DNA of 10,800 bases from an uncultured Clostridia bacterium (GTDB lineage Bacteria; Bacillota; Clostridia; Christensenellales; Pumilibacteraceae). The notes under the pieces were generated by a model. The model saw nothing but the letters and a program-made list of their open reading frames with translations, was not told where the DNA came from and made no database searches. Made by a program: the position numbers and the translations under genes. Positions 1 through 6,191 of the stretch are shown here, in pieces; positions within the stretch are counted from its first letter, which is position 1; every line of letters starts with the position of its first letter. The stretch spans positions 1-10,800 of the forward strand of contig CAKQVV010000050.1 in NCBI GenBank assembly GCA_934277845.1, read 5' to 3'.

Positions 1-233
1 ATATTGAAATGCCGCGGCAGAACGATGAACCGCGATGCGAGAAAGTCGTCGCGCGACGACACCGACAGCATGACTTCGTACACAAGCGGAAACAGACACA
101 ATGCTGTGAAAATCGCCAGGAACACGTAGATCAGTACTTTCCACACGGTAAGCGGGTTTTTATTCAGTTTTTTTACGGGTTGCGGACGGTTTATTTTAGT
201 TTCCGCGCCCCGATAGGTTTTTACTTCGTTCAT
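1..233 (-). CDS. Carbohydrate ABC transporter permease, LplC/MalG type (N-terminal fragment, cut by window edge)
   Basis: Only the first 77 residues are visible; the gene continues past position 1. The protein opens MNEVKTYRGAETKINRPQ, a charged cytoplasmic tail. A hydrophobic segment follows at about residues 31-57 (IYVFLAIFTALCLFPLVYEV), then SVSSRDDFLASRFIVLP. This layout is typical of the second inner-membrane permease of LplBC-type oligosaccharide importers, where the short outside loop after the first helix often reads 'S.SS...' before 'P..F'. The ATG overlaps the stop of the preceding permease as ATGA, and a GAGGTGG-type ribosome binding site sits just upstream within that gene, so the two are translationally coupled and probably form a heterodimer. 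The conserved EAA loop lies outside the window. Assignment rests on this N-terminus plus its position after an LplB-type gene. Confidence 0.85.
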   Translation of the reverse strand, partial: MNEVKTYRGAETKINRPQPVKKLNKNPLTVWKVLIYVFLAIFTALCLFPLVYEVMLSVSSRDDFLASRFIVLPRHFN

Positions 234-1174
234 TCCGCCACCTCGTACATGCCGTAACCGTTGATTTTCTTCACGACGGCGTTCGCCGACAACAGCAAAA
301 TAAAGTTGATGACCGACTTGAACAGTCCTATCGCCGTGCCGCGTTCGTAATGTCCTTCCTCGAAGCCGGTACGCATAACAAGCGTGTCGATGACGTCGGC
401 CACCGAGTACACCGTCGGGTTATACAGGTTGTAAATCGCGTCGAAGTTGGCGTTCAGGATATTGCCGACCTGCATGGTGAACATGATGAGTATTATGGGC
501 GCGATGGACGGAAGCGTAATGTGCCGCGCCATGCCCCAACGCTTGCACCCGTCGATCGCCGCCGCTTCGTACAGCGTGGGATCGATATTCGTTATGCCCG
601 CGGTGTAAATGATCGTGCTCCATCCCGCGTCCTTTATTATACACGAGATTATCAGCACGGGATAGAACAGTTTTTCGTTCGCTAGGAACTCCACTCTCGG
701 CAGCCCCATCGCCGCCAGCACGTTGTTGATCGTGCCCGTCGAATAGTTAAGCAGCGAACCGAGAATACCCGCGAGTATTACCCACGAAATAAAATTCGGG
801 AAGTAAATGCACGTCTGAATAAACTTTTTATAAGGCTTGTTCGTGACTTCGTTGAGAAACAGCGCGAGAATTATCGGCGCGGGAAAGCAAAACAACAGCG
901 TGAGCAAACTGATGATTATCGTGTTGCGGAACGCGCGGAAAAAGTCCGGCAGAGCGAATATCGCCTGAAAATGTTTCAGTCCTACCCACTCGCTGCCCCA
1001 GATGCCCTTGTTCGGCAAATAGTCCTTGAACGCAAGCACTATGCCGTACATCGGATAATAGGAAAACACCAGCAACAGCACCAGCACGGGCAGCATCATG
1101 ATATACACCTGCTTGTTTTGCAGGATGCGCGTTTTCAGACTTTTTTTATTCGTTTTCGTTGCTTTCGTTGCCAT
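230..1174 (-). CDS. Carbohydrate ABC transporter permease, LplB/MalF type
   Basis: A 314-residue inner-membrane subunit of a binding-protein-dependent sugar importer. A basic N-terminus (to about residue 22) leads into about six hydrophobic segments, near residues 24-48, 84-108, 120-142, 170-194, 224-240 and 282-301. The diagnostic EAA loop that docks with the ATPase subunit is at 203-222: E203-A-A-A-I-D-G209, followed by the conserved I-T-L-P at 219-222. The length is normal for the LplB group, which usually imports complex oligosaccharides. The start at 1174 is preceded by TTGGAGTG about 5 bases upstream and lies inside the end of the regulator gene, giving a 29 bp overlap in another frame. 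It sits third in an operon with a surface lipoprotein and an AraC regulator, and next to a divergent GH78-like gene, so a rhamnose-containing oligosaccharide is a reasonable but unproven substrate. No binding protein or ATPase gene is visible. Confidence 0.93.
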   Translation of the reverse strand: MATKATKTNKKSLKTRILQNKQVYIMMLPVLVLLLVFSYYPMYGIVLAFKDYLPNKGIWGSEWVGLKHFQAIFALPDFFRAFRNTIIISLLTLLFCFPAPIILALFLNEVTNKPYKKFIQTCIYFPNFISWVILAGILGSLLNYSTGTINNVLAAMGLPRVEFLANEKLFYPVLIISCIIKDAGWSTIIYTAGITNIDPTLYEAAAIDGCKRWGMARHITLPSIAPIILIMFTMQVGNILNANFDAIYNLYNPTVYSVADVIDTLVMRTGFEEGHYERGTAIGLFKSVINFILLLSANAVVKKINGYGMYEVAE

Positions 1175-2084
1175 TTTTCACTCCAAGACCGACGTCGGGC
1201 ATAAGTTTCTCGGCTGTAAATTCTTCTTTCGGATTGACGCGCGAGTAATTCTCCCGATACTCGCTGGCGGTACAACCCGCGTTTTCCTTGAAAACTCTCG
1301 CAAAGTATTTCGGATCGGCAAAACCGCAAAGTCCCGCAACTTCGGAAATCGGCTTGTCGGTCTGCGCGAGATAATCGCAGGCGTTTTTGATCCTTATCTG
1401 CGTAATGTATTTTTTCGGCGAGATCTTCTTATCGCGCTTGAAAATACGGTTTATGTAGCTCAGGCTCAGGTTCAGGTTTTTACACACGTCGTCCACGGTA
1501 AAGTGCGAATTCATATACGAGCACCCCACGAGGATTTCTATCTGGTTGACGTAGTGTCCCGCGTTGTAGTCGTCCTCGTGGAATATGCCCGTTTTGAGCT
1601 TGTCGAAAAGAAGATAGAACAGTCCCAGCCGTTCGTAGTCCGCTGACGGGCGTTCGAGATAACTCTTGTTTATCCTGCCGAACAGGTCGGTTATCGCGCT
1701 ACGGTCGTCCTTGAAACGCACGCGAACGTTATCCGCCGACAGGTTGAGTTCGCCCGTCATGTCGTAAGCCGACTGCCCGGCGAGCACGATCCAGTAATAA
1801 CGGAACGGGTTGTGCTTGTCCGCCTCGTAGCGCATTTCCTCCACGGGCGGCACGATGAACAAATCTCCCGTTTCCACCGAGTATTCGCCGCCGCGATAGT
1901 AAACCTTGCCCTTCCCGCTGTAAATGTAATGCAGCGAGATATAATAACGGCGGTCGTTTTTCGCCACTTCCACCGTCTTGAACGGCGAGCACTCCTCTTT
2001 GCAGCACTCGATGATCATCGGGCGCGAAAAGTTGTACAGCGGCGTGAAATACCCGGGGGATCGTTTGTTCTCTTCTTCTTTCAT
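1146..2084 (-). CDS. AraC-family transcriptional regulator with cupin sensor domain
   Basis: A 312-residue cytoplasmic DNA-binding regulator. The N-terminal half is an AraC-type cupin barrel, about residues 30-105, with the typical GGEYSVETGDLFIVPP stretch (65-80) expected to form the sugar-sensing pocket. The C-terminal AraC DNA-binding domain spans about 182-280 and holds two helix-turn-helix units. The first is near 196-217 (FTVDDVCKNLNLSLSYINRI). The second is near 246-268 and carries the family signature ISEVAGLCGFADPKYFARVF followed by K-E-N-A-G. A 30-residue polar tail follows, and its codons overlap the start of the permease gene. The ATG at 2084 has CGGAG about 8 bases upstream and lies 27 bp after the lipoprotein stop, so it belongs to the same transcript. 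Its place in the operon, as in many clostridial sugar loci, suggests that it controls this operon and the divergent hydrolase. The inducer is not readable from sequence. Confidence 0.93.
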   Translation of the reverse strand: MKEEENKRSPGYFTPLYNFSRPMIIECCKEECSPFKTVEVAKNDRRYYISLHYIYSGKGKVYYRGGEYSVETGDLFIVPPVEEMRYEADKHNPFRYYWIVLAGQSAYDMTGELNLSADNVRVRFKDDRSAITDLFGRINKSYLERPSADYERLGLFYLLFDKLKTGIFHEDDYNAGHYVNQIEILVGCSYMNSHFTVDDVCKNLNLSLSYINRIFKRDKKISPKKYITQIRIKNACDYLAQTDKPISEVAGLCGFADPKYFARVFKENAGCTASEYRENYSRVNPKEEFTAEKLMPDVGLGVKNGNESNENE

Positions 2085-2111
2085 TCGTTTCTCCGAAAAT
2101 TCGTTTTCTTT

Positions 2112-5100
2112 CTATTCGGCGATTGCCGCTTCTATCTCGGCTGCAGCCGCGGCTGCGTCGGCAGAAAATCCGATATTGCTTACCGTGACTTTCGCGCCGC
2201 CGTACTCGTAACCGAACGACACGAAACCGATCTGTTTCGCGGCGATATTCAGGAATTCGGTGCCGGCGATATTGCCTTTGCCGCTGCCGCTCAGCGGAAG
2301 CGTGTACGCGGTGTCGGTCGTGATTTTGGCGAACTTGCCGTCGATGCCGACGTACATGACGCCCTGATTGAACACGACTTTCATCGTGTAAGTCCACGGT
2401 TTCGCGCCGGTCGGGTTCCAGTCGAGATCGGTCGCATAATCGAGATCGTTGCGGTCGTCCCAGAAGTCCGTACCCTTGCGCACGCAGATCTTGACTTTGC
2501 CGCCGTTGTCGAACGCGAAGATTCTGTACTGCACTCCGCCGATTTTCAGCGCGAGTCCCGAACTCGTTTCGCCGTCCAGCCAGGTGTAATCGGCAGTCAC
2601 CGCGAAATCGGCAAGCTCTATACCGTCAAAGTACACTGCCTGGTTGTTGTCGGTGAACTCGTGCGTGCCGCTTACCGCCTCGCCTCCGACGAACTTCATC
2701 GTCGTGAACGTAAGCGCGTCCGCGATCGCCACGTTTTCGCTCGTTATCTCGACGTCCGTTTCGACGTCGGCAAATCTCGCGCTGGACAGCACGATCGTAT
2801 GCGTTCCGGGTGTAAGCGCGATCGAGAAAGTGCCGTTGCCGGCGGTGCCGAGCGCGCCGGTCTGTTTTTCTTTGACCGTGACGGTATCGCCGTCGGTATA
2901 AAGTCCGCTTGCGTAGGTATAAGTGCCGCTTGCGATATACGCATATGTCACGGTCACCGTAATTTCGCCCGATGCGGTAGCGGTAAACTCGTACACGCCG
3001 GCGGTAACGGGCGCAAGCGTGACTCCGTTGTAGGTCACGGTCGCTATCGCCGCTTCGGTAAGTCCGGTCAGCGTAAGCGTCGCTTTGCCGCCTTTGATCA
3101 CCTTATTCGCGCTAAGCGCGGCGGTCACGTTTTCGTCTGCGCAAACGACCGAAAGCGAATAATAGCAGTCGTTTACCGTTGCTTCGGTAGCCTTGCCGTA
3201 ACGGATTCCGCTCATCGGGAAGCCGCTCTCGCTCGCTCCGTTCGCAAACACGCCGAACGTCTTTTCGGTTTCGCCGCCGAACGCCGAAGCCGCGTTGAAA
3301 TCGGTGTTGTTTACGGGCGCGGTATAGGCGGTGTCTGCCGTGATTACCGTCCACACGCCGTCGATCCCGACGTACAGCGTGCCGCCGAAAGAAACTACCG
3401 ACAGTTTGCACTCGACAGCAAACGGAATATCCGTCGCGTAGTCGCGGTCGCTGCGGTCGTCCCAGCCGGTGCCGCGCGTAACGCGGATTTTGCAGGTTCC
3501 GGAATTATCGAGCACCATGATCTTGACGGGGCTGGCGTCGCCGCCCGAGTAGTAATAAATGCCGCTCGTCGACTCGCCGTTGTCCATGCGTTTTACCGTC
3601 GCCTCGGCGTAGAAATTCGTTTCTTTCATGCCGGCGAACGCCTTGTAATCGCCGTTTACCAGCGTAATCGCGCCGCCCTCGATCTTCGTTCCGTCCTCGA
3701 ATCTGTACGTCGTAAAAGCGAGCGCGTCCGCGATCGCAACGTCGTCGCCTTCGACGGTGACTACCGTTTCGACATCCGCAAATCTCGCGCTTGAAAGCAC
3801 GAGCGTATAGGTTCCGTCGGTCAGCGCGATCGAGAACGAACCGTTCTCCGCCGTGCCGAGCGCACCGCTCTGTTTCTCTCTGACCGCGACGGTATCGCCG
3901 TCGGAGTAAAGTCCGCTCGCGTAGGTATAACTGCCGCTCGCGATATGCGCGTAAGTCACCGTGACGGTCACTTCGCCAGATTTCACCGCGGTAAACTCGT
4001 ACACGCCGGCAATCACGGGTTTCAGCGTTTCTCCGTCATATTCGACTTCGGGTATCGCGGTCGCGGTAAGCCCCGCCAGAGTGAGCACCGCTTTGCCGCC
4101 TTTGAGCACCTTGTTTTCGTTGAGCGCAGCAGTCACTTTTTCGTCGGCGCAAACGACCGAAAGCGTATAGTAGCAGTCGTCGACCGTTTTTTCGGTGGCT
4201 TTGCCGTAGCGTATTCCGCCGATCGGATAGCCTTCCGCGCTCGCGCCGTTTGCGAGCAGACCGAAAGTCTTGTCGCCGTCGTTCCACACGGACGCGGGAT
4301 CGAATTCGGTATTGTTCACCACGACGGTATGCGGGGTTTCGGCGGTGATCGCCGTCCACTTGTCGTCGATACCGACGTACAATGTATTGCCATAGTACAC
4401 CGCGGTCAGTTTATATCGCGAAACGAACGGAATATCGGTCGCGTAGTCGCGGTCGCTGCGGTCGTCCCAACCCTTGCCGCGCGTAAGTCTTATCTTGAAA
4501 TTATGCGTCGATTGATCCTCGAACGCTAGAATCTTGACGTGGCTGTCGCTGCCGGCGTTGTAGAAAATACCGCCGACGGTTTCGCCGTTGTCCATGCGTT
4601 TTACGGTCGCTTCGACAAAGAAATTCTTTTCCTTCACGCCCGCGAACTGCTTGTAATCGCCGTCGACGAGCGTAGTCTCGCCGCCCGAAACGGTCGTGCC
4701 GTCGGTGAACGCGAGCTTGTCGAACGTGAACTGTTCGGACAACGCAACGTCCGCGTCCTCTACCGTGACGGTAGTTTCGGCAGTTCCGAATCTCGCGCTT
4801 TCGGCGATGATTTTATGTACGCCCGGTGTGAGCCTGAACGCAAACTCGCCGTCTTTTCCTATCGTTTCGAGTCCCGTCGTTTCGCTTCTCACCGTGACGG
4901 TATCTCCGTCCGCGTACAGTCCCGCGGCGTAAGCATAGGTGCCGCTCACGTTAAACGCGCGGGCAAACTTTACTTCGATCTTGCCCGAAACCGTGGCGGT
5001 AAGCTCGTAAGTATTCTCGCCGGTCGCCGTAAGCGCACGACCGTTGAACGTGACTATCGGCAAGTACGATTCGTCGTCCGGCGTGACGGTGACGGTCACT

Positions 5101-5789
5101 TTTTCGCCCGCAAGCACTTCGCTCGCGCTAAGCGAAGCCGCGCCGCCTTCTGCGCAGTCCACGGTCAGCGTGACAAGGCACTCTTTCAGTTGTTCCGCCG
5201 TGTCCGTGCCGCCCGCAACGTTCTCGTGTTCGGAAGTGCCGGTTTCGGCATTGCCCACACCGTACTTCTTCTCTTTATTCGTAAAGAAATCAAACTCGCC
5301 GCTCTTGCTCGCCGCGGTTTTTCCGTCGATTTTCAGCCAGTTTCCGTCGAGTCTGACGTAATAAGTACCGCCTGCGAACACTACTTTGAGATCTGTCGCA
5401 TGATTCGCGCCCTCGAACCCGATTTCGGTTCCGTAAGCGTAAATCGCCGTTTCGTCGCCCGATTTTCCCACCAGATACACGGTCGCGGTTTCCGACGAAG
5501 TTTCGGCTTTGTCCGCAAAAACGTATACGCTGCCGTCTTCGGTTTCGAAATAAACCGTGCCGGCGCGTCTGCCCGCTTCGTCCGAACGGTAATCGGCTTT
5601 CGTGCGCGTTTCCACCCAGAAATCCGCCGCGCTCTCGTCTGACAAAAGCGCGTAATCCCACGCTTCCGACAACGTCACTGCATTGCCTTCGATGATTTTA
5701 GAAGGCTGCGGTTTGTTATCGCCGCAACCGACTACGGTCACCGCCGCGCACAGCGCGATAAACACCGTAATAAACCTTAATCGTTTCAT
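2112..5789 (-). CDS. Large modular surface lipoprotein with four lectin-like modules alternating with Ig-like and CnaB-like domains
   Basis: A 1225-residue exported lipoprotein. The chosen start, MKRLRFITVFIALCAAVTVV followed by G-C, gives a lipobox V-V-G-C with lipidated Cys22 and has GGAGG 9 bases upstream; longer in-frame starts would bury the signal peptide. After the anchor come four copies of a concanavalin-like beta-sandwich module (about 25-195, 355-525, 690-860, 1025-1210). The conserved core is WDDRSDRDYATDIPF followed by a 'TLYVGID..W..I' strand; the first copy is divergent. Between copies lie an Ig-like stretch ('CYYTLSVVCADE', about 202-268, 535-605, 871-940) and a CnaB/carboxypeptidase-regulatory-like domain ('GSYTYASGLYSDGDTV', about 280-350, 612-685, 951-1020). 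The tail is Ala/Glu-rich. It does not look like a type 1 solute-binding protein. Its lead position in a sugar-transport operon suggests glycan binding at the cell surface. The domain names are fold-level guesses from pattern, and the catalytic role, if any, is unknown. Confidence 0.85.
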   Translation of the reverse strand: MKRLRFITVFIALCAAVTVVGCGDNKPQPSKIIEGNAVTLSEAWDYALLSDESAADFWVETRTKADYRSDEAGRRAGTVYFETEDGSVYVFADKAETSSETATVYLVGKSGDETAIYAYGTEIGFEGANHATDLKVVFAGGTYYVRLDGNWLKIDGKTAASKSGEFDFFTNKEKKYGVGNAETGTSEHENVAGGTDTAEQLKECLVTLTVDCAEGGAASLSASEVLAGEKVTVTVTPDDESYLPIVTFNGRALTATGENTYELTATVSGKIEVKFARAFNVSGTYAYAAGLYADGDTVTVRSETTGLETIGKDGEFAFRLTPGVHKIIAESARFGTAETTVTVEDADVALSEQFTFDKLAFTDGTTVSGGETTLVDGDYKQFAGVKEKNFFVEATVKRMDNGETVGGIFYNAGSDSHVKILAFEDQSTHNFKIRLTRGKGWDDRSDRDYATDIPFVSRYKLTAVYYGNTLYVGIDDKWTAITAETPHTVVVNNTEFDPASVWNDGDKTFGLLANGASAEGYPIGGIRYGKATEKTVDDCYYTLSVVCADEKVTAALNENKVLKGGKAVLTLAGLTATAIPEVEYDGETLKPVIAGVYEFTAVKSGEVTVTVTYAHIASGSYTYASGLYSDGDTVAVREKQSGALGTAENGSFSIALTDGTYTLVLSSARFADVETVVTVEGDDVAIADALAFTTYRFEDGTKIEGGAITLVNGDYKAFAGMKETNFYAEATVKRMDNGESTSGIYYYSGGDASPVKIMVLDNSGTCKIRVTRGTGWDDRSDRDYATDIPFAVECKLSVVSFGGTLYVGIDGVWTVITADTAYTAPVNNTDFNAASAFGGETEKTFGVFANGASESGFPMSGIRYGKATEATVNDCYYSLSVVCADENVTAALSANKVIKGGKATLTLTGLTEAAIATVTYNGVTLAPVTAGVYEFTATASGEITVTVTYAYIASGTYTYASGLYTDGDTVTVKEKQTGALGTAGNGTFSIALTPGTHTIVLSSARFADVETDVEITSENVAIADALTFTTMKFVGGEAVSGTHEFTDNNQAVYFDGIELADFAVTADYTWLDGETSSGLALKIGGVQYRIFAFDNGGKVKICVRKGTDFWDDRNDLDYATDLDWNPTGAKPWTYTMKVVFNQGVMYVGIDGKFAKITTDTAYTLPLSGSGKGNIAGTEFLNIAAKQIGFVSFGYEYGGAKVTVSNIGFSADAAAAAAEIEAAIAE
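2694..3701 (-). repeat. Internal repeat unit 2 of the lipoprotein gene (1008 bp)
   Basis: The second in-frame unit, also 336 codons, has the same order of lectin-like, Ig-like and CnaB-like parts as unit 1. A half unit containing only a lectin-like module follows from 2693 down to the stop codon at 2112. A more divergent copy precedes unit 1 at about 4710-5700. The equal length and high similarity point to duplication of whole modules within the gene, with the outer copies older or under different selection. Confidence 0.85.
3702..4709 (-). repeat. Internal repeat unit 1 of the lipoprotein gene (1008 bp)
   Basis: This in-frame unit of 336 codons holds one lectin-like module, one Ig-like stretch and one CnaB-like domain. 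It is followed at once by a second unit of the same length. The boundary was set at the conserved Phe that precedes the 'DGT' start of each lectin-like module. The blocks around WDDRSDRDYATD, 'GIRYGKAT', 'VVCADE' and 'SSARFADVET' are almost identical in the two units. At DNA level the stretch near 4433-4468 differs from its partner near 3428-3463 at only a few positions. Confidence 0.85.
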
Positions 5790-5820
5790 TTTTCTGATCC
5801 TCCGCATCATTTTCTGATCC
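5787..5820 (-). promoter_or_regulatory. Duplicated ribosome binding site and start region of the lipoprotein gene
   Basis: Read on the minus strand, GGATCAGAAAATG (5820-5808) and GGATCAGAAAAATG (5800-5787) are near-identical and 21 bases apart, so both ATG groups are in the same frame. The downstream copy has the stronger GGAGG and directly starts the signal peptide. The upstream copy would add MMRRIRK to the N-terminus, which is still compatible with a lipoprotein signal. I prefer the downstream start at 5789. Confidence 0.6.
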
Positions 5821-5881
5821 TTATGTTTTCTTTGAAAATTTGTCTTGCGGGCAAGTCCGGATCTTCCCCGTCGATATTGAT

Positions 5882-5910
5882 AATCTACACCAAGCAACAG
5901 GGTTTGTCAA
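5882..5910 (-). promoter_or_regulatory. Probable sigma-A promoter of the lipoprotein/AraC/permease operon
   Basis: On the minus strand a perfect TTGACA (5910-5905) is followed after 17 bases by TAGATT (5887-5882), four of six matches to TATAAT. Directly upstream lies a run of seven A and six T on this strand (5924-5912), resembling an UP element. The predicted transcript would start near 5875, with a leader of about 85 bases to the chosen ATG. Confidence 0.7.
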
Positions 5911-5946
5911 TAAAAAATTTTTTTACAGGTTCATATTTCTACACTC

Positions 5947-5976
5947 ATTATAACGGATTATCCACCGCAAAATCAA
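5947..5976 (-). promoter_or_regulatory. Possible second, upstream promoter of the same operon
   Basis: On the minus strand TTGATT (5976-5971) and a perfect TATAAT (5952-5947) are separated by 18 bases. This would start transcription near 5940, about 65 bases upstream of the main candidate. It could serve as a second promoter or simply be AT-rich sequence. Confidence 0.4.
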
Positions 5977-6120
5977 CCGAAATTCAATAGAAAAACCGCA
6001 TTTAACCGCGAAAAACGCGCAACCGCGAGTTCCGGCAATTTAAAACAGTTCCGTTTCGTCCACTTCGCCGCCGCGCGGCGCGCGCTCGTATCAGGTCAAA
6101 AAAGTCCACCTATGAAACGG

Positions 6121-6149
6121 TTGACTATCACGCAGGATTAGTTTACCAT
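6121..6149 (+). promoter_or_regulatory. Candidate promoter of the GH78-like gene
   Basis: TTGACT (6121-6126) lies 17 bases before TACCAT (6144-6149), five and four matches to the two consensus hexamers. The transcript would start near 6156, leaving a short leader of about 36 bases to the GTG start. The weak -10 element would suit activator control. Confidence 0.45.
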
Positions 6150-6191
6150 TAAAGTACGTTTTATAAATATTACATTGTACGGAGGTAAAAC

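Larger units (their letters stand above)
5898..6191. other. Intergenic control region between the lipoprotein operon and the divergent hydrolase gene
   Basis: No gene is apparent here. The region holds both divergent promoters. It also contains short repeats of AACCG(C/A) at 5975, 5994, 6004 and 6021, and a 12-base GC palindrome, CGCCGCGCGGCG, at 6069-6080. It is the natural place for operators of the AraC-family protein, but no clear pair of direct repeats could be assigned by eye. Confidence 0.5.

Noticed and set aside
1812..3794. Long plus-strand open frame of 660 codons opposite the lipoprotein and regulator genes
   Set aside because: It spans two well-supported minus-strand genes, lacks domain patterns and is rich in Arg, His and Val as expected from the reverse complement of coding sequence. 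It has no convincing ribosome binding site.
2112..5400. Regular repeats as a possible CRISPR array or tandem DNA repeat
   Set aside because: The period is about 1 kb, in frame and protein-coding. There are no short repeats with unique spacers.
4539..5642. Plus-strand open frame of 367 codons opposite the lipoprotein gene
   Set aside because: Same Arg/Phe/Ala-rich shadow composition, fully inside a gene with a clear signal peptide and repeats on the other strand.
2112..5789. Lipoprotein as the solute-binding protein of the transporter
   Set aside because: It is about three times too long and consists of repeated beta-rich modules without the two-lobed binding-protein pattern.
5790..5875. Possible riboswitch in the lipoprotein leader
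   Set aside because: The leader is short, and I see no known riboswitch core or competing hairpin and T-run.
6069..6080. GC palindrome CGCCGCGCGGCG as an operator or terminator
   Set aside because: No T-run follows and the arms have no loop. In GC-rich sequence such a palindrome can arise by chance, so it is only mentioned within the intergenic entry.
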